DNA of 64,000 bases, taken from NCBI RefSeq assembly GCF_000718635.1, contig NZ_JOBF01000010.1:62001-126000 (forward strand). The letters run 5' to 3'. This DNA is from Streptomyces varsoviensis. GTDB lineage: Bacteria; Actinomycetota; Actinomycetes; Streptomycetales; Streptomycetaceae. Positions 25,098-33,132 of the stretch are shown piece by piece. Every line of letters begins with the position of its first letter. The stretch's first letter is position 1. Position numbers and translations under genes: made by a program. The notes under the pieces are model-generated. The model did not search any database. It was given only the letters and a program-made list of their open reading frames with translations, and was not told the origin of the DNA.

Positions 25098-25532
25098 ATG
25101 GCTGGGAAGGCCACAGCGGCGGACGGTCACTACGACGTCGTCGACTACACCCCGTACCCGTACAACATCCCCGTAGCCCGACGGCGCGTAGCGCGCCTGG
25201 CCTGCGATTGGGGGCATCAGGAGGTGGCCGGGGACGCGGCGTTGCTGGCGAGTGAGCTGATCACGAACGCGCTGCTGCACGGGTGTCTGCGGGATCGGCT
25301 GTTCCGGGTGGAGGTGTTCCTGGCCGGGGCGGTGCTCCGGGTGGCGGTGACCGACCCCAAGGGGGAGCGCCGGCCGCGGCCGCGCGTGGCCGATCCGTAC
25401 TACGACCAGTTCGGGCGAGGGCTGCTCATCGTGCGCGCGCTCGCGCATCGGTGGGGCGTGGAGGGCCGTACGGTCGGCAAGACCGTCTGGGCCGAGCTGA
25501 GCACCGGCGGGGACGCCGGCCTGGCACCGTAG
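25098..25532 (+). CDS. Anti-sigma-factor-like ATP-binding protein (RsbW/HATPase_c family)
   Basis: The 144-residue protein is a small GHKL ATPase. It has IPVARRRVARLACDWG at the start, the N-box LASELITNALLHG, VRVAVTD-like VLRVAVTDPKGE, and the G-box DQFGRGLLIVRALAHRWG. Many Streptomyces paralogues lie in whiJ-type clusters, where they may act as anti-sigma kinases or have lost kinase function. It diverges from the XRE gene. The ATG at 25098 has GGAGGTG 7 nt upstream, which rules out the longer upstream frame. Confidence 0.9.
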   Translation: MAGKATAADGHYDVVDYTPYPYNIPVARRRVARLACDWGHQEVAGDAALLASELITNALLHGCLRDRLFRVEVFLAGAVLRVAVTDPKGERRPRPRVADPYYDQFGRGLLIVRALAHRWGVEGRTVGKTVWAELSTGGDAGLAP

Positions 25533-25625
25533 CAGCCCGCGGCAGGCGAAGTGGCGCGGCGGCCGCCCCGCCGCTACCTGGCGGAATGCGGCCGTCCGCG
25601 CCCGCGCCACCGGCCCAGGGTGATT

Positions 25626-25643
25626 GATTTGTCCGATTTGTCG
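25626..25643 (+). promoter_or_regulatory. Direct repeat GATTTGTCC/GATTTGTCG in the condensation operon leader
   Basis: Two 9-bp units lie about 90 nt before the first condensation gene, followed by iterated TACTACTACTAG. The segment is markedly AT-richer than its flanks and may be a promoter or activator site. No regulator is assigned. Confidence 0.35.
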
Positions 25644-25731
25644 GGTACTACTACTAGTCGACAGCCTCGTCGCGTCGCCGAACAGACGCACGAGGACGCC
25701 CTGGCAACGGTCGGCAAGGAGAGCGGTATCC

Positions 25732-27141
25732 GTGATTCAGGTATCCGTCGAGCACGTGGACATCGCTCCGGGCAACGCCGTCGAGTGGACGCTGCTCTCC
25801 GCGGAGGCGTCCGGGCCAGCCCCCGAGACCGCGCCGTACCAGGACGGGCACACCAGCTACAACCAGGCGAAACACTTCACCGTGGCGCAGAGCGCCCGCG
25901 AGGCCGACGATCCGATCCGCGCCTACGTCGCCGGTTCGTTCGAACTGCGCGGGCCAGTCGACCGGGGCGCGCTGGGGGCCGCGTTCCTGCACCTCGTACG
26001 CCGCCATGAAGTGCTGCGCTGCACGTTCCAGCAGCTCGTCGGCGACGTGCGCTGCGAGCCCGGCGCGCCGGAGAGCATGGAGCTCAAGGAAGAGGACCTG
26101 GGGTTCATCGATTCCCCGGACGGGGTCCGGGAGTACCTGCACCGGACGTTCCAGCGGATCGACCCGCTGGTCTGGCCGCTGATCGTCATGGGCGCCATCC
26201 TCCGAGACGATGGCGCGACGGTCTGGTTCGCCTGCGATCACCTGGTGACCGACGGGCTGTCCACGCCCATCGCCGTACGCGACCTCGCCACCGCCTACGA
26301 GGCGTACGCGGCCGGGCACACCCCCGACCTCCCCGAGACCGGCAGCTATCTGGCGTTCAGCCGCGCGCAGCGCGAACGCAACGAAAGCCTGACGACGGCC
26401 GACGACCCCCGGCTGGCCCGGTGGCGGCGGTTCATGGCGGAGGGCGGCGCCTTCTTCCCGCCGTTCCCCCTGGACATCGGCGTGGAGCAGGGCCGACTGC
26501 ACCCCTCGGCCAACGAGACCGAGCGGCTGCTGGACTCCGACGAGACCCGGGACCTGGAGGCCGTCTGCCACGACGCGGGCGGGAAGCTGTTCATGGGGCT
26601 CCTGGGCGCCGTCGGAGTGGCACTCAGGAAGGAGGGCGGGCCGGACGTCTACCGCTGCATCATGCCGGTCAGCGAACGTCAGCGAGGGCCGTACGAACAC
26701 ACCATGGGCTGGCTCATCAACACCATGCCCCTGGCCTTCTCCGTCGCCGACGGACAGGACCTCCGCGCCGTCCTCGCCAACGTGACCGAAGCCTTCGCCG
26801 AGCTCCAGCTCCACCTCGACGTGCCATTCGTCAAGGCCTGGCAACTGCTGGCCCCGACGGAATTCGCGGCGATCCGCTCCTGGCCGTATGCCGTCAATTT
26901 CTTCTCCTACCTCGACTTCCGCCGCGCGCCCGGCGCGGAGCACCACGTGCGGCGCAACGCCCGCAAGCACGTATGGGCGTCGCGCCACAACGGGCTGTGC
27001 TTCTGGCTGCACCGCTGCGACACCGGTCTGTACATCAACACCCTCTACGCCGACACGCCCCCGGCCCGCGCCGTCAAGACCGCGCTCACGGCGACGCTCG
27101 GGCGCACGGTGAAGAACCTGGCCCGGACCGGCGCGTTCTGA
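25732..27141 (+). CDS. Stand-alone condensation-domain protein 1
   Basis: The 469-residue protein is an NRPS-type condensation fold without any carrier or adenylation domain. The active-site motif appears as ACDHLVTDGLS (HxxxDG, about residue 166). An N-terminal LVRRHEVLRCTF is the donor-side motif, and the later MGWLINTMPLAF and VPFVKAWQLL are typical C-domain elements. Such enzymes form amides or esters between acyl and amine or alcohol substrates, as in PapA-like or free-standing C proteins. The GTG at 25732 has AAGGAGAG 8 nt upstream. The paralogue follows 20 nt later. With no NRPS nearby, the carrier or CoA substrate must come from elsewhere. Confidence 0.85.
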   Translation: MIQVSVEHVDIAPGNAVEWTLLSAEASGPAPETAPYQDGHTSYNQAKHFTVAQSAREADDPIRAYVAGSFELRGPVDRGALGAAFLHLVRRHEVLRCTFQQLVGDVRCEPGAPESMELKEEDLGFIDSPDGVREYLHRTFQRIDPLVWPLIVMGAILRDDGATVWFACDHLVTDGLSTPIAVRDLATAYEAYAAGHTPDLPETGSYLAFSRAQRERNESLTTADDPRLARWRRFMAEGGAFFPPFPLDIGVEQGRLHPSANETERLLDSDETRDLEAVCHDAGGKLFMGLLGAVGVALRKEGGPDVYRCIMPVSERQRGPYEHTMGWLINTMPLAFSVADGQDLRAVLANVTEAFAELQLHLDVPFVKAWQLLAPTEFAAIRSWPYAVNFFSYLDFRRAPGAEHHVRRNARKHVWASRHNGLCFWLHRCDTGLYINTLYADTPPARAVKTALTATLGRTVKNLARTGAF

Positions 27142-27161
27142 CGGCTGAGGAGCCCCGCACC

Positions 27162-28643
27162 ATGCTGCAACTCCCCATCACGGAACTGGACGTACGCCCC
27201 GGCCGCGTCCTGACCTGGCGCCTCGGCGACGCGCCGGAGCGCCGTACGCCCGGCGTCGTGTCCTACAACCAGGAGGACCAGCTCGCCACGGTCCGGGCGC
27301 TGCGCGAGGCGGCGGACCCGGCGGTCGCCCCCGAATCGCTCGCCTGCCAGCCCGTGATCACCTTCGAGATCCGGCGGCCGCCCGACCCGCGGGCGCTGGA
27401 GGCGGCGCTGCTGCACTTCGTCCGGCGGCACGACGCGCTGCGCAGTTCCTTCCGGCCCGGCACGGCGGGGGCGGCGGGCGGGGCGACCTGCGAAGTGACG
27501 GACGCGCGGGACGCCGTGCTGGACTACCGCGACCTCGGCCGCCCCGACTCCCCCGCGGCGCTGCGCACGGTACTGGACGCCCTGTTCAAGGAGATCGACG
27601 TCCTCGCCGGGCGGCTCTTCGTCCTGGCCGCCGTCGTCCGGGAGGGGTCCGCCACCGTCTATCTGGCCTTCGACCACAGCGTGTACGACGGCCTGTCCGC
27701 CGCGGTCGCCGTGCACGACGTGGCCACCGCCTACGCGGCCTACGCGCGCGGCGCGGAGCCCGACCTCCCTCCCGCGGAGAGCCACGTCTCCTTCAGCCGC
27801 GACCAGCGGCGGCGCATGGCCACGCTGCACGCCGGGGACGGCCGCCTGGAGTACTGGAAGCAGTGCATGACGCCCGACGGCGGCCTCTGCCCGCCGTTCC
27901 CGCTCGACCTCGGCCTGGCGCCGGGCGAGGTCCGCCCCGCGGTCATCCGCACCGACCGGCTGCTGACGGAGACCGGCACGCGGGCGCTGTACGAACGCAG
28001 CCGCGCGGTCGGCGGCGGCATCTTCGCGGCGTTCCTCGCGGCGCTCGGCATCTGGGTGCGCGACGCGGGCGGCCCGGACACGTTCTCCGGCTTCATGCCG
28101 GTCGGCGCGCGCGGCCGGGGGCCCTACGAGCACGCCATGGGCTGGTTCGCCAACCCCGTGCCCGTACGATTCTCCGTCGCCGCCGACCGCGACCGGGCGG
28201 CGATCATCGCCGGCATCCGGGCCGCGTACACCACCGCGGCCCAGCACGCGCACGTGCCCTTCATGCTGGCCCGGCGACTCCTGACCGCCGCCCACGCGCC
28301 GCATGAGGGCACGGCTTCGCCGCACGGGAGCGCGACCGTGCCGCGTGAGGGCGCGACCGTGCCGCATGGAGGCGCGACCGTGCCGTCCATTCCCTGCGCC
28401 TTCTCCTACATCGACTACACCCGCTCGCCCGGCGCCGCGCAGCACGCGGCCTGGCGGGCGAGGCACCACCTCCGGCTCTCGCACTGCAACGGCCTCTGCT
28501 TCTGGCTGCATCGCACAGCGACCGGCCTCTACGTGTACCTCGCCTACCCCGACACCCCGGAGGCCGCGAGCGTCATGTCCGGCCTGCGGCCCGCGCTCGT
28601 ACGCACGCTGCGCGACATGGCGGCATCGCCCGCCGGGCTGTGA
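27162..28643 (+). CDS. Stand-alone condensation-domain protein 2
   Basis: The 493-residue paralogue of the preceding gene has the same order of motifs: FVRRHDALRSSF, AFDHSVYDGLS (intact HxxxDG), MGWFANPVPVRF and GLCFWLHRTATGLYVYLAYPDTP. A 28-residue insertion of four 7-residue repeats (about 380-407), encoded by 21-bp units, lies in the C-terminal half and is absent from the partner. The ATG at 27162 has AGGAG 9 nt upstream. The two genes form an operon and may work as a heterodimer or in sequence. The 3' end, including the stop, is repeated at 28665. Confidence 0.85.
   Translation: MLQLPITELDVRPGRVLTWRLGDAPERRTPGVVSYNQEDQLATVRALREAADPAVAPESLACQPVITFEIRRPPDPRALEAALLHFVRRHDALRSSFRPGTAGAAGGATCEVTDARDAVLDYRDLGRPDSPAALRTVLDALFKEIDVLAGRLFVLAAVVREGSATVYLAFDHSVYDGLSAAVAVHDVATAYAAYARGAEPDLPPAESHVSFSRDQRRRMATLHAGDGRLEYWKQCMTPDGGLCPPFPLDLGLAPGEVRPAVIRTDRLLTETGTRALYERSRAVGGGIFAAFLAALGIWVRDAGGPDTFSGFMPVGARGRGPYEHAMGWFANPVPVRFSVAADRDRAAIIAGIRAAYTTAAQHAHVPFMLARRLLTAAHAPHEGTASPHGSATVPREGATVPHGGATVPSIPCAFSYIDYTRSPGAAQHAAWRARHHLRLSHCNGLCFWLHRTATGLYVYLAYPDTPEAASVMSGLRPALVRTLRDMAASPAGL
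28300..28383 (+). repeat. 21-bp in-frame minisatellite in condensation gene 2
   Basis: Four 21-bp units (28300, 28321, 28342, 28363), typically CGCGTGAGGGCGCGACCGTG plus one base, encode PREGATV-type heptads in the C-terminal half of the enzyme. Confidence 0.9.
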
Positions 28644-28697
28644 CGGAGCGCGACCTACGGGCTGTGACGGAGCGCGCCGCCGGTCTGTGACAGGCCG

Positions 28698-30071
28698 TCA
28701 GGTCCGCGGGAGCGGGCGGGCGTAGACCTTGCCGACCTCCTCGAAGAGCGCGGTCGTCCCGAAGCTGTCCACGCGCAGCGAGATGGGCGTCCAGGCGACG
28801 CCCGTCATGTCGATCCGCTCGGTGCGGCCGGTCCGCAGGTCGCGCCGGAAGATGTCCGTGGCCTGGTTGGTGTCGCCGGGCGTCAGGTTGTCGGCGGTCG
28901 AGGCGAAGTACACCGAGCGGCCGTCGGCCGTCATGGCCCCGTTGTGGGAGTCGCCGGTGGTCACGGTGTTCGGCAGGGGGCGCGCGGCCTTCTCGGTCCT
29001 GCCCCGCCACAGGTCGCGGACGTACAGCTCGGTGTGCGAGTCGGTGGTGTCCGGACCGTTGGGCTCGGGGGCGCTGAAGAGCGCGTACCGGCCGCCGGGG
29101 CTCAGCCTCGCGTCGAGGGACGCTGGGCGCGGCGCGCCGGCGGGGTCGATGCTCGCGCCCTGGATACGGCCGGTGTGCCGGTTCCACACGTAGAAGCGCT
29201 GCGGTGTGGATGGCCGGGAAGGAGCTGCGGCGGCGGCCGGGTCGCGGGGGAGCAGGTTGGTGGCCCGCGAGAGGAAGCCGACGGTGGAGCCGTCCGCGCT
29301 GATCACGGGGTTGTCGGAGCGCCGGTCGGCCGGGGAGCCGTCCGGGGCCTTCGTGATGAGCCGCGTGGTCTTCTTCCGCAGGTCGAGGACGTGGATGCCG
29401 GTGCCCTGGCGCGTGGCGTAGGCGATGTAGCGGCCGTTCCCGCTGATGGCCGGGGCATCGGGTTCGTCGGTGCCATGGGTGAGCTGTTCGGCGTGGCCGG
29501 TGCGGCGGTCCCGGAGGAAGAGCTGCCAGGTGGCGCTGTCCGAACCGCCCGGCCAGCCGGGCGGCACGACGGCGGTGAACGCCACGTACCGGCCGTCGGC
29601 GCTGATGGACGCCTCGCTCGCGCCTCCCGGCAGTACGTCGTCGCCCGCGCTGACCCGCTCGATGCCCCCGGTGCGCAGGTCCCGTACGAACGCGTCGTAG
29701 TCCCCGTCCGTGTCACCGGGCACCAGGTTGGACGCCTGCGAGACGAACAGGACGTACCTGCCGTCCGCGCTCATCCCGGACGCCTGCGACCAGCCGTTGG
29801 GCTGCGCGCCGCCCATGCCGAGGTCCACCTGTACGAGGCCGGGGCCGGCCGATCGCGCGGCCTGGGCCGATCCCGGCGCCTGGGCCGATCGCGCCGCCTG
29901 GGCCGGTAACGCCGCCTGGGCCGGTAACGCCGCGCCCGAGACCAGTGCGGCGGCCGCGAGCCCGCAGGTGCCGCGCACCGCCCACCGGCCGATCCCCCCA
30001 CCCCTCGTACGTCTCTCCCATCTCTCTCGCCTCGCCCCTCTCACCCATCTCATTCGTCGCGTCTCTCTCAT
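28698..30071 (-). CDS. Secreted TolB-like (PD40) beta-propeller protein
   Basis: The 457-residue protein has a basic head and an Ala-rich export segment (WAVRGTCGLAAAALVSGAALP) with a repetitive AQAA tail. About six PD40/WD-like blades follow, each with a phrase such as SADGRYVLFVSQASNLVPGD, SADGRYVAFT, SGNGRYIAYA, SADGSTVGFLSRATNLL, SPGGRYALF or TADGRSVYFASTADNLTPGD. Propellers of this TolB-like kind bind partners or act as scaffolds outside the cell; no enzymatic motif is seen. The ATG at 30071 is used. A translocation signal is likely but long, so an internal start (for instance near residue 30) is possible. Confidence 0.82.
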   Translation of the reverse strand: MRETRRMRWVRGARRERWERRTRGGGIGRWAVRGTCGLAAAALVSGAALPAQAALPAQAARSAQAPGSAQAARSAGPGLVQVDLGMGGAQPNGWSQASGMSADGRYVLFVSQASNLVPGDTDGDYDAFVRDLRTGGIERVSAGDDVLPGGASEASISADGRYVAFTAVVPPGWPGGSDSATWQLFLRDRRTGHAEQLTHGTDEPDAPAISGNGRYIAYATRQGTGIHVLDLRKKTTRLITKAPDGSPADRRSDNPVISADGSTVGFLSRATNLLPRDPAAAAAPSRPSTPQRFYVWNRHTGRIQGASIDPAGAPRPASLDARLSPGGRYALFSAPEPNGPDTTDSHTELYVRDLWRGRTEKAARPLPNTVTTGDSHNGAMTADGRSVYFASTADNLTPGDTNQATDIFRRDLRTGRTERIDMTGVAWTPISLRVDSFGTTALFEEVGKVYARPLPRT

Positions 30072-30187
30072 GTGTTCCGCCCCCTCCTGTCGGCCCCGCC
30101 AGCCCCTGCCGACGCGGCAGGGAGAGCAAACCGGCAGGCGGTCCAGCGGTCAACGAGCCCGACGGGGCACGGGCGGAAACCTGCCAA

Positions 30188-30220
30188 GGTCCACAACGGG
30201 TCCACAACGGGTCCACAACG
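30188..30220. repeat. Three 11-bp GGTCCACAACG units
   Basis: Perfect tandem copies at 30188, 30199 and 30210 lie in the 219-nt gap between the PD40 gene and the SDR gene, both on the minus strand. Further GGTGCACGA/GGTCCGCGG variants follow. The rest of the gap shows nothing else. Confidence 0.9.
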
Positions 30221-30290
30221 AGATCCACGACAAGGTGCACGAGCAAGGTCCGCGGCAAGGCCCCCGAAGGGAGGTGGCGGCGGCGTCCGC

Positions 30291-31088
30291 TCAGATCTGC
30301 ATCTCGCCGCCGTCGACGTACAGATTGGCGCCCAGGAAGAAGCTGCTCCGCTCGGAGGCGAGGAACGCCACGGCGTCGGCGACCTCCTCCGCACTGCCGA
30401 GGCGGCCCAGCGGGACGCCCGCGGCGAACTGCGCCTTGACCGCTGCCGCGTCCTCCCCGTCCACCAGGCTGTCGACCCCCGGGGTGTCGATGGAGCCCGG
30501 GGAGACGGCGTTGACCCGGATGTTCCGAGCCTTCAGCTCGTTGGCCCAGGTCCGGGCGTACGACCGGATCGCCGCCTTCGAGGCCGCGTACGTGCCGAAC
30601 GCCGCGACGCCGTCGCCGGCGCGCACCGAGGAGGTCAGGATCACCGACGCGCCGTCGTTGAGCAGCGGCAGCGCCTTCTGGACGGTGAACAGCGTGCCCC
30701 GCACGTTGGCGCCGAAGATCGCGTCGAAATGCTCCTCGGTGGTCTGCTCCAGCGTCGCGAACGACCCCGTGCCCGCGTTGGCGAACAGGACGTCCAGGCC
30801 GCGCCCTCGGGCGGCGACCGTCTCGTACAGGCGGTCCAGGTCGGCCGGGTTCGCGATGTCGCCGACCACCGCGGTGGCCCGCGCCGGGCCGATGGCCTCG
30901 ACGGCCGCGTCCAGCACCGCCGCGCGCCGGCCGGTGATGAACACGTGCGCCCCCTCGTCCGCCAGCCGGTGGGCGGCGGCCAGGCCGATGCCCGTGCTGC
31001 CGCCGGTGACGACGGCGGTCTTGCCTTCGAGCGAACCCGCGAGCGTGCCTGCGCGTGTGTCGGCGCGTGTGTCCGCGAGCTGTCCCAT
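30291..31088 (-). CDS. Short-chain dehydrogenase/reductase
   Basis: The 265-residue SDR has TGGSTGIGLA (residues about 29-38), NAGTGSF, the catalytic Ser in LTSSVRAG, the Tyr-x-x-x-Lys in YAASKAAI, and the C-terminal FLGANLYVDGGEMQI. The extra N-terminal 20 residues hold ADTR/AGT repeats. It diverges from the TetR gene at 31187, and two TetR palindromes lie between them, so it is probably the repressor's target. Such pairs usually handle reactive carbonyl or quinone compounds. The ATG at 31088 is used, although a start closer to LEGKTAVVTGG would still give a full domain. Confidence 0.92.
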   Translation of the reverse strand: MGQLADTRADTRAGTLAGSLEGKTAVVTGGSTGIGLAAAHRLADEGAHVFITGRRAAVLDAAVEAIGPARATAVVGDIANPADLDRLYETVAARGRGLDVLFANAGTGSFATLEQTTEEHFDAIFGANVRGTLFTVQKALPLLNDGASVILTSSVRAGDGVAAFGTYAASKAAIRSYARTWANELKARNIRVNAVSPGSIDTPGVDSLVDGEDAAAVKAQFAAGVPLGRLGSAEEVADAVAFLASERSSFFLGANLYVDGGEMQI

Positions 31089-31115
31089 GTCGAAATGACC
31101 TCCACGACTTTTTAC

Positions 31116-31129
31116 GTACCGATCGGTAC
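31116..31129. promoter_or_regulatory. TetR operator 1 (GTACCGATCGGTAC)
   Basis: A perfect 14-bp palindrome lies 28 nt upstream of the SDR start. A second site with the same ACCGATCGGT core is 36 bp away, so the pair probably spans both divergent promoters. Confidence 0.75.
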
Positions 31130-31153
31130 CGAATTTGAACGTAACACATCTGA

Positions 31154-31163
31154 ACCGATCGGT
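31154..31163. promoter_or_regulatory. TetR operator 2 (ACCGATCGGT core)
   Basis: This copy reads AACCGATCGGTACGG and lies 24 nt before the TetR start, a position suited to autorepression. Confidence 0.7.
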
Positions 31164-31186
31164 ACGGAAGAGGTAGAGTCGAGGGC

Positions 31187-31858
<672 letters not shown>

Positions 31859-31885
31859 CGGGCAGCGGACCGGCCGGCCCGCCGG

Positions 31886-31960
31886 CCCCCGTTACGGCTC
31901 CAGGGGCCCGCTACGCCTCCCGGGCTCCCGTTACGACTCCCGGACTCCCGCTACGCCGCC
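31886..31960. repeat. 20-bp repeat with iterated stop codons at the MmyB-type regulator 3' end
   Basis: On the minus strand, four CGTAGCGGG/CGTAACGGG units carry TAG or TAA at 31951, 31931, 31911 and 31892. Spacing of 19-20 nt places stops in all three frames after the gene end. The tract fills the gap to the convergent TetR gene. Confidence 0.8.
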
Positions 31961-32772
31961 GCCTCGTCGCCGTCCAGCAGCGGCGTGATGAACACGAACC
32001 GCAGGTCCGTGCGTTGTATCGGCAGCAGCACGTGGCTGATCACCCGGATCTCCCGGCCGCCGTGGTACGGCAGGCGCAGCCGGAAGACATGCCCGTCCCG
32101 GTGCTCCACCACCTCGCTGTCCCGCGCCCAGATGCGGCGGCACTCCGCGTCGGCGTCCAGCACCTCCCGGACCAGGGCGCGCAGCTCGGCGTTGTCCGGG
32201 TTGCTGTTGGCGGCGACGCGCAGCATGGCCAGGTACGTACGGGCGCAGCTCTCCTCCCAGTCCAGCATCTGCTCCCGCGCCTCCGGGGAGAGCAGGGCCC
32301 AGCGGATGAGGTTGGCGCCGGGCCGTACGGACCAGGGGAACCACTCGGCCATCAGGCCGTTGACCGCGACCACGTTCCAGGCGATGTCCGAGAGGTACGC
32401 GGGGTAGGTGACCTGCTGGTCCAGGAGCGCCTTGACGCCCTCGGGCAGGTGGCGCGGGTCCCGGGGCGACTCCTCCGGCGGGCGACGGCCGCAGACGCCG
32501 AGGAAGAGGGTGAGGGTCTCCGCCTCGCTCAGGCGGAGCGCGCGGGCGACCCGCAGCAGGAAGGCCTCCGAGAAGTCCTGGCGGCGGCCGGCCTCCAGCG
32601 CGCGGTACCAGCCCTCGCTGACGCCGGTCAGCCGGGCGACGTGGGCCTGCGAGAGGCGGCGGCCGGGCCGGGGCTGCACGCCGCGCAGCTCGCGAACCTG
32701 CCGGGCGTCCACCCGGGCGCGCCAGGCGCGGAGGAGGCGGCTGATGGATTCGCCGTCCGCTGCCTCGGTCAA
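31951..32772 (-). CDS. XRE HTH regulator with MmyB-type ligand-binding domain
   Basis: The 273-residue protein has an N-terminal HTH (about residues 35-95): RRLSQAHVARLTGVSEGWYRALEAGRRQDFSEAFLLRVARALRLSEAE. The MmyB-like PAS-type domain follows (about 110-265), with the family phrases DIAWNVVAVNGLMAEWFPW and FRLRLPYHGGREIRVISHVLLP. MmyB-type regulators may bind fatty acids and often control SDRs or antibiotic genes. The TTG start at 32772 is chosen because GGAGG sits 5 nt upstream. A perfect palindrome 14 nt before the start suggests autoregulation. Confidence 0.88.
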   Translation of the reverse strand: MTEAADGESISRLLRAWRARVDARQVRELRGVQPRPGRRLSQAHVARLTGVSEGWYRALEAGRRQDFSEAFLLRVARALRLSEAETLTLFLGVCGRRPPEESPRDPRHLPEGVKALLDQQVTYPAYLSDIAWNVVAVNGLMAEWFPWSVRPGANLIRWALLSPEAREQMLDWEESCARTYLAMLRVAANSNPDNAELRALVREVLDADAECRRIWARDSEVVEHRDGHVFRLRLPYHGGREIRVISHVLLPIQRTDLRFVFITPLLDGDEAAA

Positions 32773-32785
32773 AGGTCCTCCAGAT

Positions 32786-32804
32786 CCGACACTGCAAGTG
32801 TCGG
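32786..32804. promoter_or_regulatory. Operator CCGACACT-GCA-AGTGTCGG
   Basis: Perfect 8-bp arms around three bases lie directly upstream of the MmyB-type regulator. The rest of the gap to 33022 has no gene; it holds GGGGTGAGG-rich sequence and the terminator described next. Confidence 0.75.
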
Positions 32805-33022
32805 TCAATCGTAGGTAAATTCCCCAGCACGGGCGATACCACCACCCCTCCCCCGGTGGGTCCCCCAGGCCGCTCACGCCTGACAAGGGTCCCGGACGCG
32901 GTGCTCTCTCCTCGCTGGAGGGGGGTGAGGAGTGGGCCGTCCGGGCCCTCTCTTCCCGGCCCCGGGCTCGGGGTCCGCGGGGAGGTTCGACTTCGGACAG
33001 TCGCGGGGGTCTGTCCGAACAC

Positions 33023-33065
33023 CCGCGGGGGCCGGTCGCGCACGACGCGCGACCGGCCCCCGCGG
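33023..33065 (-). terminator. 19-bp perfect terminator stem after the bkd E2 gene
   Basis: CCGCGGGGGCCGGTCGCGC pairs perfectly with GCGCGACCGGCCCCCGCGG around the loop ACGAC. It lies 68 nt beyond the E2 stop and is the most stable hairpin noticed in the window. Confidence 0.92.
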
Positions 33066-33132
33066 CATGTATCCGGGGCGTCACCGGCCCGCCGGGACGT
33101 CCCGGTCGGGCCACGCGGCACTACACCTCGCC

